Shown here one piece after another: positions 53,637 to 63,432 of a stretch of 64,000 nucleotides of DNA (its first letter is position 1; each line of letters begins with the position of its first letter). A program made the translations under genes and the position numbers. Source of the stretch: Protea cynaroides (taxonomy: Eukaryota; Streptophyta; Magnoliopsida; Proteales; Proteaceae); the NCBI GenBank assembly GCA_028583415.1, contig CM053266.1:81598149-81662148 (forward strand), given 5' to 3'. The notes under the pieces are model-generated. The model saw only the letters and a program-made list of their open reading frames with translations, searched no databases and was not told where the DNA came from.

Positions 53637-54075
53637 TCCACTAATGAAATTTGGGTGCACCTTCATGAAGTACCAAAGGATCTGATTACTGAATTCTTAG
53701 CCCGAAAACTTGTAGCCAAAGTCGGGAATCCTTTTCAAATTATGATCATTGAAGGGTTAGTTATGGGTCTCAAGCTTCGTGCCAGAGTTACAATTGACAT
53801 ATCAAAGCCTTTGAAGGCCTCCTTTACTATTTGAAGGCAATTGGGAGTAGATCAAAAAGTGCTTATCAAATATGAAAAACTTCTAATATTTTGTTTCTTT
53901 TGTGGCATTCTGGGACATGATCAAAGCAGATGCTAGGTTTGTTTTGAAGCTGATTTCAACCATAGACAACAAGCTCTCAAGAGGCATTTCTATGCCCTTT
54001 TTTACCAAAACGAAACTATGGCTCTGATATGAAGGTTCCTAGTCCAGGGCCAAGACATATGGAAAATGCAAAATA
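53637..54075 (+). pseudogene. L1 ORF1, C-terminal part with zinc knuckle
   Basis: Continues directly after the CCTTT duplication: TNEIWVHLHEVPKDLITEFL, LVMGLKLRARVTIDISKPLK, then after a stop CFFCGILGHDQSRC near 53892-53935, a CX2CX4HX4C zinc knuckle. The usual L1 ORF1 order is kept. It is cut by plastid DNA at about 54076. Confidence 0.75.
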
Positions 54076-55098
54076 CATTAGGATTTGATGAAATAGGATG
54101 AATTGAGATGGTATTTTGTAAATACATAATTATCTTGAATATATCAACCATTTCTTTATTTTTTTGATCGCCTGGAAGGGACAAAATAAACATCTTGTTC
54201 TTTCTTCAACAATTTCTGATCTCTAGTGGACCTCTTAGTAGGATTCGAAGCCAGATGAAGTTCTAACCATCTGTTAGAGAAAAAAGAACGAATTGATCTT
54301 GTAGGATTTCCAAGAAATTCTTCGATTTCTTCTGAAAGCAGATGAATTTCTAACTTCGAATTTTCTGGATTTCCATCCAGATAAGAATTTGGAAAAGCTG
54401 GGCTATTTTTATATGATGTCTCTTTTATTTTGTCCGGATCCTCCTTTTCCTCCGAAGAAAGGGAAAGGTAAGGATCTTCTTCAGTGGATCCCTCTTGTTC
54501 CTTTTTAGTCCCCTTCGTTTCAGAAGATCTTTCTATTTCTACATCTGTTTCTTCCTCACTTTGCCCCCTTTCTTCCGTTTCTGAGGTTTCTTTCAGTTTC
54601 TTAGTGACAATAGGTGATGGGATTCTGCCTAAATAGTAGACATAGGTGATAAATAAGAGAATACTAAAGATTCGAGCCATAAAATTTCTCAATTCTGACA
54701 CAAGGTCCTTTTTAAATCGAATAAGTACATTAGATCTGATAAAATGATTTTAGCGTATCCAGGATAATACCAATCCAACCCATTTCATGAATAAAATGTG
54801 ACCAATTAACCAACCAACAAAACTACTTGTTACAAATAAGATCTTATTGTTGCATTGAAACATATAAATGTTGACTAATCTGGTTAACGTTGAACTTGGT
54901 AAAATGAAATGGTTGAATAATTGAAAAATGAGATTATTCAGGAATACACATTGAATGTTGAGATTACGCATTGAATTTTTGATAGTAAATCCATAATCAA
55001 AAAAGTGTTTGTGATTGTTCCAGAAGAAATGAAACAAAATATATGGCAAAACTAGGATAGTTATTGTATGAGGTCTACCCAATGCTAGATGCAGAGGC
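54076..55098 (-). pseudogene. ycf1: nuclear plastid DNA: ycf1 (TIC214) fragment
   Basis: On the minus strand the ORF 55268-54750 carries PLHLALGRPHTITILVLPY, FHFFWNNHKHFFDYG and MKWVGLVLSWIR. After a frameshift near 54735-54750 the ORF 54701-54156 has SELRNFMARIFSILLFITYV, GRIPSPIVTKKLKE and EEKEDPDKI, and another shift leads to VDIFKIIMYLQNT. This is the N-terminal membrane part and following charged region of plastid Ycf1 (TIC214). The first 80 or so residues are missing, and the copy has two frameshifts. It is nuclear plastid DNA inserted in an L1 LINE. Confidence 0.9.
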
Positions 55099-55590
55099 GT
55101 GATTCCTGATTTGTCTAGTTCACACCCAAGTAAGATTGTCGGAAATGTTTTAGGCAGGAAGGTTGGCAATGCAGAAGATGAAAGGTCGGAGGTGCTTAAC
55201 AAGCGCAATCCAGTACCAATGTCCTTACACTTGGATCTCAGCAAAACAGTCCAGGTACGACCCCTCAATTTCCAAATTTTCCAAATTATTCAAAAGAGGG
55301 CTGCTGTTCCTTTTCTCTAAAAATTCCTACCAAGGCTAACCAGTTTAGTGAATGCAACCTTTCTACTTCCCAAAATTCTCACCCACACACCAACCAAAAC
55401 ACTCACAACCTTTCAGTTACACCCCAATTGGTCCAAATCCTTGAACATGTGCTTAATAACCTAGAGTTCACCAAAGCTATCCTAAATATTCATCCCAAGT
55501 TTATTGACACCTCCTTTAATGACCATGCCTATGCCCAAAACCCAAACCAATCCACACCAACAATTCAGCCTTTGAAACCTCTACCCAATC
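55099..55590. other. unassigned, probably L1 ORF1-to-ORF2 spacer
   Basis: No domain was recognised. The plus-strand frame from 55428 is Asn/Pro/Thr-rich and could be ORF1 tail. It ends in the Mutator-like MITE. Confidence 0.35.
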
Positions 55591-55832
55591 GGATCCACAT
55601 CCTCTCCTCCCAGAGGTTCGAGAGGAGGGGGATGCCCCCGTTGGATGGCCGACACGTGGGGCTCGGGTGGATCGGAGCCCCCCATCCTAGCCGACACCCC
55701 TTGTCCGCTCAGCTTGTCGGCTCAGTATCGGCTAGGATGGAGGGCTCAGATTCGCTCGAGCTCCACGTTTCGGCCATCCAACGGGGGCGTCCCCCCTCCT
55801 CCCAAACCTCTGGGAGGAGAGGATGTGAATCC
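55591..55832. mobile_element. Mutator-like MITE with long inverted repeats
   Basis: About 65-bp inverted repeats (GGATCCACATCCTCTCCTCC... and GGAGGAGAGGATGTGAATCC at the right) form most of its 242 bp. CTACCCAATC (55581-55590) and CTACCCAACC (55833-55842) flank it, a 10-bp duplication with one mismatch. Long TIRs and 9-11-bp duplications fit Mutator-type MITEs. Confidence 0.72.
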
Positions 55833-55842
55833 CTACCCAACC

Positions 55843-56100
55843 AAACACCAACGTCCTAGACCTTCCACCTTCCAATGATAGTTCGTACAAATTTAAATCT
55901 CAAAACCCTGTCCTAGCCCTCCCTCCATTGACAGGTACAACGATAACACCCATGTTTTGAACATACTGAACCAAAGAAAAGGAAGAAGTTAATGGCTAAA
56001 AGGACCAAATCCTCTTCGTAGAATGCTACCTTTTCTCAAGAAGCGCCTGAGCATTTTTTAACGATTGGCCTCGTGGTAGCTGGGGAGACACAGCCCCAGG
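55843..56100. other. unassigned, probably L1 spacer
   Basis: No domain, repeat boundary or open frame was recognised. Confidence 0.3.
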
Positions 56101-56353
56101 GGTTTTTTTTTTTTTTTTGCTAACGACGGGTATCCAGACCTTTGGCCTGACTAATCCCACCGGCCCATACTGACCCCACAACCACATGGACCGGGTCATT
56201 CCAAGGTTTAATGGGAACCATTCCACTTGCACCCACGATAGGAAAGAAAGAGCACTTAACACCCCTGTGTGAGTGGCCCTAAGAAAATAAGAAGAGTCGA
56301 ACTCGGTACCTTCAGCTTCCTGAGGCGTAGGCTTCTTGCCAACTCAGCTACCC
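56101..56353 (-). mobile_element. tRNA-derived SINE, minus strand
   Basis: On the minus strand the head reads TGGGTAGCTGAGTTGGCAAG (A box) and then ACCGAGTTCGACTC (B box). The body ends GGCCTGGATACCCGTCGTTAGC and an A tail of about 17 (T run at 56103-56119 on the plus strand). GTGTGAGTGGCCC occurs both at 56265 and 56354, so the head may have its own duplication or be recombined. It lies just before L1 ORF2. Confidence 0.7.
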
Positions 56354-56374
56354 ATGTGTGAGTGGCCCCACGGA

Positions 56375-56880
56375 TCATGAAATTGATCAGCTGGAATTGT
56401 CAAGGTTTGGGGAGCCCCTTGACAATTAGAGCAATGTTCAATCTCCATATAGAAACTAAGAACCAAAGAAGTAAAGTGCTCAAAATCTTCAAGAAATCCA
56501 GCTTTGTGAACTGCTATACTGTCGATCCCGATGGTACTGCCGGGGGTCTTATTCTTTTGTGAAACAGGAATTCAAACATCAATATTCTCTTTTCATCCAA
56601 TAAAATTTTGGATTTTGAAGTCGATCATCCCATTGGGCCAAAATTTGTTGTTACATGCGTATATGGTAATCCTGTTCGAAGTCAAAAGGAATATTGTTTG
56701 GAACCAATTGAAGCTGGTTGGATCATCTAAGAGCAGCGACTAGTTATGCGTGGGTGACTTCAATTCCATCCTATCTTGGAAAGAAAAAAATTTGTCGCAA
56801 GCAAGTTTCTCCAAGGGACTATGCTCAATTTAGAGACACAATTAATTTATGCAATTTAATAGATTTGGGTTCAAATGGAC
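56375..56880 (+). pseudogene. L1 ORF2, endonuclease part
   Basis: MKLISWNCQGLGSPLTIRAM starts near 56379, the usual L1 endonuclease start, followed by ETKN and DGTAGGLILLW, then HPIGPKFVVTCVYGN. A hAT-like MITE breaks it at 56881. Stops and shifts occur after 56560. Confidence 0.75.
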
Positions 56881-57519
56881 TAAGGGTGTCAACAGGCCGG
56901 TCCGATCTGGGCCAAAACGGTGTCGGGCTTTATAAGCCCAACCCTAAACATGTCCATTAAGGGTTCGGGCTAGGGTGGGTTGCGCAGGACACATTAACTA
57001 ACAGGTCGGTCCGGTGTCGATTTGTTATCTGGCTGGGCTTATCGGGCCTATTTCGGGTTGGCTCGGTTCGGTTCTGGCTTAGCAGGTTTATCGGGCCCAT
57101 GCTATATAACTATTTTCTTATTTCTATCAATAAATTTAACACAATTGTAAGCGGTTGAGTTTTGATTGATCTTAAGGGCATCTGAACATGGATAATCAAT
57201 TGCATATTTTCATTTATTTGGATAGAATCGTTAGATCCTTGGTCAATTGGTTATTATTTCAGTACAAAAAAAAATCGATTTGGGCCAGCTCAGGCTTTTA
57301 GTGGGCCTTACCTATGTTCGGGTTGGGTATTATCGGTTCAGACTAGTTCGGGTTTCTTAACGGGCTTGTCCGGTTTGGTTTTGGTTTGGATTGAAACGGT
57401 GTGGGCTTTTCAAGCCCAGACCGAAACTTGTCCATTAAGGCTTGATCCAAGGTGGGTTCGGGTTATATCGGACTGGCTCGGTCCGTGCTACTGGGCTAGG
57501 CCCAGATTTGACACCCTTA
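56881..57519. mobile_element. hAT-like MITE, copy 1
   Basis: The ends are TAAGGGTGTCAA and its complement TTGACACCCTTA. AAATGGAC flanks it on both sides (56873-56880 and 57520-57527), the 8-bp duplication typical of hAT. The interior is GC-rich at both ends (CGGGCTGG, GGTTCGGTC units) and AT-rich in the middle. No transposase. Confidence 0.85.
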
Positions 57520-57527
57520 AAATGGAC

Positions 57528-58330
57528 CTTTCTTCACCTGGAACAATAGGAGGAAAGGTATGGAGAATATCAAATTATGTCTAGACAGAGTCTTTGCAAA
57601 CTCAAAGTAAAGGAAAGATTTTGGAATGCTACAGTGTACACTAAGCCGGCGTTGGGTTTTGACCATTGCCCTCTTATTATGGATTCTTTTGGAGGTAATT
57701 TTAAAAGCAAGAGTCCTCTTAGATTTCAAATCATGTGGATGCGGCATCCAGATTGTCATAATACAATTTCTCATTGCTGGGTTCTACAATTTTGGGATCA
57801 GTGGGTAATATCCTCCACAAGAAATTAGATAACTGTAAAGAGGTGCTTAAGGTTTGGAACACCAAAGTATTTGGGAGAATCCAAAATAATATTACAAATT
57901 GAGGAATGAATTAAATGAGATCCTATGTCTTCCTACGTCGGAATTTTCTCAAGATACCAAGCTATCGATTATCAAAAAGCTTGACAAAGAATTACTTAGA
58001 GAAGAAATTCTATGGTACCAAAGGTCAAGAGTTGATTGGTTCAAGTATGGTGATTCTAATACCAAGTTCTTCCATGCAACCACTGTCTAGAGAAGAAATG
58101 CAAACAAAATCATCAAGCTCAAGAACCTTTAGGGGATTGGATTGAATCTGATATTGAAGTTGTTAATCTCATCAGTGATAACTTCACTACTGCATATTTG
58201 GATAATGATTCTGCCTCTTTGAATGCTATTTTGGATTCTATTTCTCCTATGGTTTCTTAGGATATGAATAGAGCTCTTCTCGAAGTGCCGATGGAGGATG
58301 ACATCAAACAAGCCCTCTTTTCATTATCCC
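57528..58330 (+). pseudogene. L1 ORF2, endonuclease-to-RT linker
   Basis: Pieces include FGGNFKSKSPLRFQIMW, NNITNLRNELNEILCL and then RSRVDWFKYGDSNTKFFHATT, the GDSNTKFFH block that precedes RT in plant L1. PPTSP-like NKSPGPDG sequence near 58335 opens RT. Many stops. Confidence 0.75.
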
Positions 58331-59143
58331 CCAACAAGTCCCCAGGGCCAGATGGATTTCAACCCATTTTTTTCCAGCAGTAATGGGACACTACCGAATT
58401 GGAGCTTATTAAATTTGTGACTGATTTTTTCAGGAATGGAGCCCTTCACAGGGAGCTTCACAAGACTTATATCTGTTTGATCCCCAAAGTTACCAACCCC
58501 AAGAAGGTGGAGCAGTTCCGTCTGATCAGTCTTTGCAATGTGAGCAAGAAGGTCATCTCCAAAATTATGGTAATTCATCTTAAACCTCTTTTGGACCAGA
58601 TTATTTCTCCATCTCAATCTGCTTTTATTCCTAGTCACTTCATTTCAGATAATATTTTGATGGCGCATGAGGCTTTTAATTATATTAAAAGGAAAAAAAG
58701 CTGGGAAAGCTTGCTTCATGGTTGTTAAATTCGACATGGAAAACCTATGATAGGCTTGAGTGGGATTTTATTAAACATATTTTTATTAAATTGGGATTTG
58801 ATTATTACTAAGTGTTTCTTATTATGCAATGCATCAAATCCACCTCATATACTCTTTTAATTAATGGAAGAGAGTGCACCACTATTATGCCTTCAAGGGG
58901 TATTCGACAGGGTGATCCTTTGTCCCCTGATTTATTCATTATTTGCCCTCAAGTTCTATCATCTATCATCCATAAAGCCAATGATTCAAAAGATATCAAA
59001 GGAATCCGCATTAAGACTAGGTTAAGGCCTATCACTCATCTTCTCTTTGCAGATGATTGCTTACTTTTTCTTTTTCTCAAGTGAAGCTCAATGAAATTTT
59101 GGTGCTCAAGGAATGCTTAAATAGATATTGCATGGCTTCGGGT
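58331..59143 (+). pseudogene. L1 ORF2, reverse transcriptase
   Basis: Pieces have LHKTYICLIPKVTNPKKVEQ, RLISLCNVSKKVISKI, SQSAFIPSHFISDNILMAHE, then GIRQGDPLSPDLFI and HLLFADDCLLFLF. The catalytic FADD is intact. Frameshifts and stops are spread along it. A second hAT-like MITE breaks it at 59144. Confidence 0.85.
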
Positions 59144-59797
59144 TAAGGGTGTCAACGGGTCGGTCTGGGCCGGTTTCGGTCCGGGCTAAACCGGTATCGG
59201 GTTTTATAAGCCCAGCCCAAAACATGTCCATTAAGAATTCGGGCTGGGGTGGGCTGCGCTGGACACAATAACTAACAGGCTGGTCCGGTGTCGGTTTGTT
59301 ATCGGGCTGGGTTTATTGAGGTGATTTCGGGTTGGTTCGGTCCGGATCGGGCTTATCGAGCCCCTTTTATATGTAAACTATATAGCCTATTTTATTATTT
59401 CTATCTATAAAATTAACATTATTCCTTCCATATGTATGTAATTTAATAAGTTATAACAATTAACATAATCTTTTCAACTATAGATTCACATAATCCTCTA
59501 GATCATGAAATGAACTCTAATAATGTAACACAATCTATTAAAATTTAAAACCATTAAAATTAAGAAATTGGGCCCGAACGGACCTTACCGGTGTTCGGGT
59601 TGGGTTTTATCGGTTTGGGCTAATTCGGGCTTCTTAACGGACCGGTCCGGTTTGGTTTCGATTTGGGCTGAAACGGTGTCGGGCTTTACAAGCTCAGACC
59701 AAAACCTGTCCATTAAGGCTCGGTCCGGGCTGGGTTCGGGTTATATCGGGCTGGCTCGGTCTGTGCTACCGGGCCGGGCCCAGTTTTGACACCCTTA
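59144..59797. mobile_element. hAT-like MITE, copy 2
   Basis: Same 12-bp ends as copy 1. CTTCGGGT flanks it on both sides (59136-59143 and 59798-59805), a perfect and different 8-bp duplication. It is 654 bp, clearly related to copy 1 along its length but diverged, especially in the middle. Confidence 0.87.
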
Positions 59798-59805
59798 CTT
59801 CGGGT

Positions 59806-60533
59806 AAAAAAATCAAATACTGTTTTCAGCCCAAACACCCAATCCAAATTAAGTGATGGTTTTCAAGAGTTTTGAAAATTCCTTATGAAGGGGGCCTTCA
59901 AAGTAATTTCAGTCTTCCTATTGAGTTTGGAGGCTCAAAAAAAGATATCTTCAAAGAGTGTTTGGGCAAAACCCTTGGCAAATTGAAATCTTGGAAAGCC
60001 TCTCTCCTTTCTCATGCCGGTAAGGAGGTCGTAATCAAATTGGTTACTCTTCCAGTGACTAATTTTGCGTGCTCACACTTCTTATTCCCGGCCCAACATC
60101 ATATGCAAATCAAGAAAGCGGCCTCAAATTTTTTTTGGAGCAACGGTTCTTCTAACAAAGGCATTCATTGGATATCTTGGAAGTGTCTTTGCCAATCTAA
60201 GGAGTGTAGAGAGTTGGGATTTCGTGATTTGGCATTACATAATAAGGCCCTTTTAGCCAAAGTGGCTTGGTGAATTTTGAACAACCCTACATCTAATTGA
60301 GTGCATCCATTTACTTTCCTAATGATGATTTCTTGAATGCCAAGTTGGGGATTCAGCTCTCATGGGCTTGGCGTAGCATTTTAGTAGGAAGAGAGGTCCT
60401 TCTTAAAGGTCTGTTTTGGCAAGTGGAGAATGGGGAGAAAATTGACATTTGGAAGGACAATTGGATTCCAAATCTTAAGGATTTCAATCCTTATTCAGCT
60501 CCTCCAAAAGGATGTTCTATTAATAGGGTTGTC
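59806..60533 (+). pseudogene. L1 ORF2, region after RT
   Basis: Resumes with KIPYEGGLQSNFSLPIEFGG, KLKSWKASLLSHAGKEVVIK and NFFWSNGSSNKGIHWISWK, then GFRDLALHNKALLAKVAW, as in plant L1. Shifts follow, with WRMGRKLTFGRT-type remains. The LTR at 60534 cuts off the rest, including any RNase H tail. Confidence 0.82.
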
Positions 60534-60929
60534 ACAGCCAAAAACCACGGCGTTTTGGTATGACCATGGATTCCTTGCAGTACAAGTATTACCATACTAG
60601 AATCATCGTCTATAGTACATTCACATCATAACTAATCAATCAATCGCACTAGAAAATCAATGGTAAATCAGAGTTAATAAATTAAATAATGGAATCAATA
60701 TATTAAACTCGAAGCCATGTCTAAATGTTACAATTACATCATAGAAATTTATGTTCTATAAACCAAGACATAAATAAAATGATACGAACTAACTTAATAT
60801 CCAAATCAACCATCACGGGTCAAAACATAGCCCGGAACAAAATAAATAAACTAAGTAAAAGTTTAAATAAAATTCTTGTTTCTCAGATAGAGACGTCTCC
60901 ACATCTTCATATCAGCAACACCTTGCCTC

Positions 60930-60988
60930 TTAACCATAGAGACAATCATCGTATTTACATGTAGAACCATGCGAATCATCTTCAGGCA
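60930..60988 (-). pseudogene. decayed copy of the conserved LTR reading frame
   Basis: On the minus strand a frame ends MPEDDSHGSTCKYDDCLYG before TAA, comparable in position to the SSCEYNACVFD end of the copy 2 ORF (Ser, Cys, Tyr, Cys in line). The upstream half is out of frame. The match is weak. Confidence 0.25.
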
Positions 60989-62920
60989 TTTTTTTCTTCG
61001 AACATATCAGCATTATCAGAATTAATTGCAAAACAATCTAAAAATGTGTACATACAACGGGATGAGGAAAATCACACGCTTAGTGAGGAAATCAGCACAC
61101 ACAGGCACACAAATGCATGAATAGCTTATTAAGGCTCTGGTCTGTAATCAAGCATGAGCAAGTTGTGTCACACCTAAATACTGGAAATGAATACTCAAGC
61201 ACAGATGAAGTAGATGAAACACATTTTGTTGTGCCTCCTATGAAACATTACTCATAGAATGAAGATATGACCCAAGGACTATGCCTTGGTGCCTATCAGC
61301 ATTCCCCCATTGTAGGCTTCCTCTTTGCATCTCATTCTACGCTTCAACTACTTCACTGGGTACACACCGCCCAATCCGTCAAGAAAAAGCACATAGAACA
61401 GACTCATCCCTAGGTCTCTAGAAACGCTAGAGGAAGGATACCAACACATGACCAGCTCCCTACTCTAATGGTGAAAGAGAATTGCATCCATGGCCGGACC
61501 TTATAAATAAGTCTATGCCAATACCTGAACCCCTATTGGTAAGGGTTGCCTATCATGGGATCTTGAAACCTAAACCATGAATATTACTAATGCAGGTACC
61601 CATAACCCAGCTTAACGTACCAAGATGAACCATCTTATTTTAGCCATCCAAATCCACTAAGGCACAAGCAAAATGCCAAACAATCATGTTATCAAACATC
61701 CACATGTTATTAATCCAATACAAGAATAATATGCAAGAATGCATGAACAGTTATCACAGTTATTGGATGGCATGTATTACACAGTAATCCAAACATATCA
61801 CAATTACAACATGCACATAGAAAACAAGAAAATAAAACAAAGCTAATCTTCTCACCTATATTTGGTGAGCAATACACTACTCTGATGTAGCAGAGTATCT
61901 TCCCTTGTTTCCCATGTCAGCTACTTAGTTGCGATTGGTATGTGATTAATACATTAAATTGTTTGGTCATGCTTTCAATAGGTCTAGGTTATCCTCATTA
62001 GTCTTAGAAAAATATCCTAGGGTTAATTGATCAAGTTTCATGATCACTGGTTGAAGAATCAATCAATATAGACTTGCTGTGAACATGTGGTCGATCAGAT
62101 AAGGTGGTCGATCAGACACCTTTCATTAACCGGTTGGGGTTATTGGCTTCTAATTGATTCTAGAGGCTTGCACCTCATTAAGGTCACTTCTATAGATAGT
62201 CGAAGATCTGTAACAATCACTAGTTATGATAGAATCCCATTCCTATGGTTTATATGCATGTATGGTCATCGACAGTAAATGTTGGTTATGCGACCATACG
62301 TGCTTATACTCTTGGGGATGCATTTTAACTGAACAATTCATTCTACAATGTTCATTACATCAGTCTTGAGGTGTGGGGTAGTCTCCTCAGTCCATAGTGA
62401 CCGAACAGGAATAAAATAATAATATCATAACTTTCTGTGACTCAGGTAGTCGATCACAGATGAGTGGTCGATCAGGCCAATTTGGTCGACCGTCTCCACC
62501 AACCACCTAGTACCAATAACCTCAGACTGATCTTCATTCGATCTGTTCTCCTTGGCATGGGGTCTAGGGCATTCCCAGAGGGTCTCTAAGGGTCTGAGGT
62601 ATAGTAAGGATTATTTCCTTACATCAATTCAATATTATAACTTCATATTATAATCCACATTCTTACCTTGACATCGGTTTATCAAAATTAAGCATTATTA
62701 AGCAAATCTGCAGCATTGGCCATTAATGGTCAAGGGAATCCAATTCCAATGTGATTAGAGGTTGGGTATTGCCTCTTGTGATCACCAAGAGTCATTCTAA
62801 GTAATAAAAGAATAAAGAATTTATTACCTTAACATTTAACTAACAATGCTGCAACAAGAAGCTTGAGGGAAGATCTTCAATGGTGGTTCTTCCTCTTCTT
62901 CTTCCTTTAGCCTTCTCTAG

Positions 62921-62946
62921 TTCTCTCTCTCTCTCTCTCTCTCTCT
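62921..62946 (+). repeat. (CT)n microsatellite
   Basis: About 13 CT units within the third LTR family. Confidence 0.9.
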
Positions 62947-63432
62947 CCAAAACGTGCTCTAGAGCCTTTAAGATTCTCAATTTAGGTTTTGACAATTTTT
63001 AGAGAGGTTTTATTAGAGAATTAATCAAGAGGTGGAGTTAAAGTACAACTCCTACCTTGAGAGCTGTAGTATTAGTTAAAGAGTGATCAAGGAGGTTTAG
63101 GTGTTGCCATTTGGCACTCCAATAGGTTTAAAGATGGGTCCCACGTGGTTAGGGACGACCAAGGGTAACTAAACATTAGTTGGAACCAAGCCCACACGAG
63201 TAAACCATATTTCAGCCCAGTTTTGATGGGCCCACGTGGTTAGGGGACCAGGCATTAGTTGGACGCCCGTGGGTCAGCCCGGTTTTTTGATCGGGCGGTT
63301 GTCCGGGGTTGACTAGGCTCATTTCATCGACCACCATGGTCTACCGCATGGCCTTATCTAGTTTAGAATGGCCACGCGAGGGTTGGTTCGACCATCTAAC
63401 TCAAAACTAATAATCCACACATGAAGTAAACT

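Larger units (their letters stand above)
47600..60533 (+). mobile_element. plus-strand L1-type LINE with multiple nested insertions
   Basis: ORF1 starts near 47842 and ORF2 near 56375. RT runs to about 60533. The element is interrupted by copia 2 (48204-53631), a plastid ycf1 segment (about 54076-55098), a Mutator-like MITE (55591-55832), a SINE (56101-56353) and two hAT-like MITEs (56881-57519, 59144-59797). Its right end is cut by a Tekay-type LTR at 60534. All frames are broken. The start is approximate. Confidence 0.75.
60534..63432 (-). repeat. Tekay-type LTR, third family, cut by another LTR
   Basis: Starts TGTCACAGCC and follows the plan of the other Tekay LTRs: the short frame near the start, an AATGCATGAACAGTTA...TTGGATGGCATG block near 61738, and a cluster of GGTCGAT/ACCGG motifs at 62089-62520. 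A CT microsatellite lies at 62921-62946. The right end is interrupted by an LTR of the copy 2 family at 63433, so its end is unseen. It could be solo or part of a larger element. Confidence 0.6.

Noticed and set aside
56264..56353. tRNA gene on the minus strand
   Set aside because: A- and B-box-like motifs are present, but no clover-leaf with a credible anticodon arm was seen, and the sequence continues into a SINE body with an A tail.
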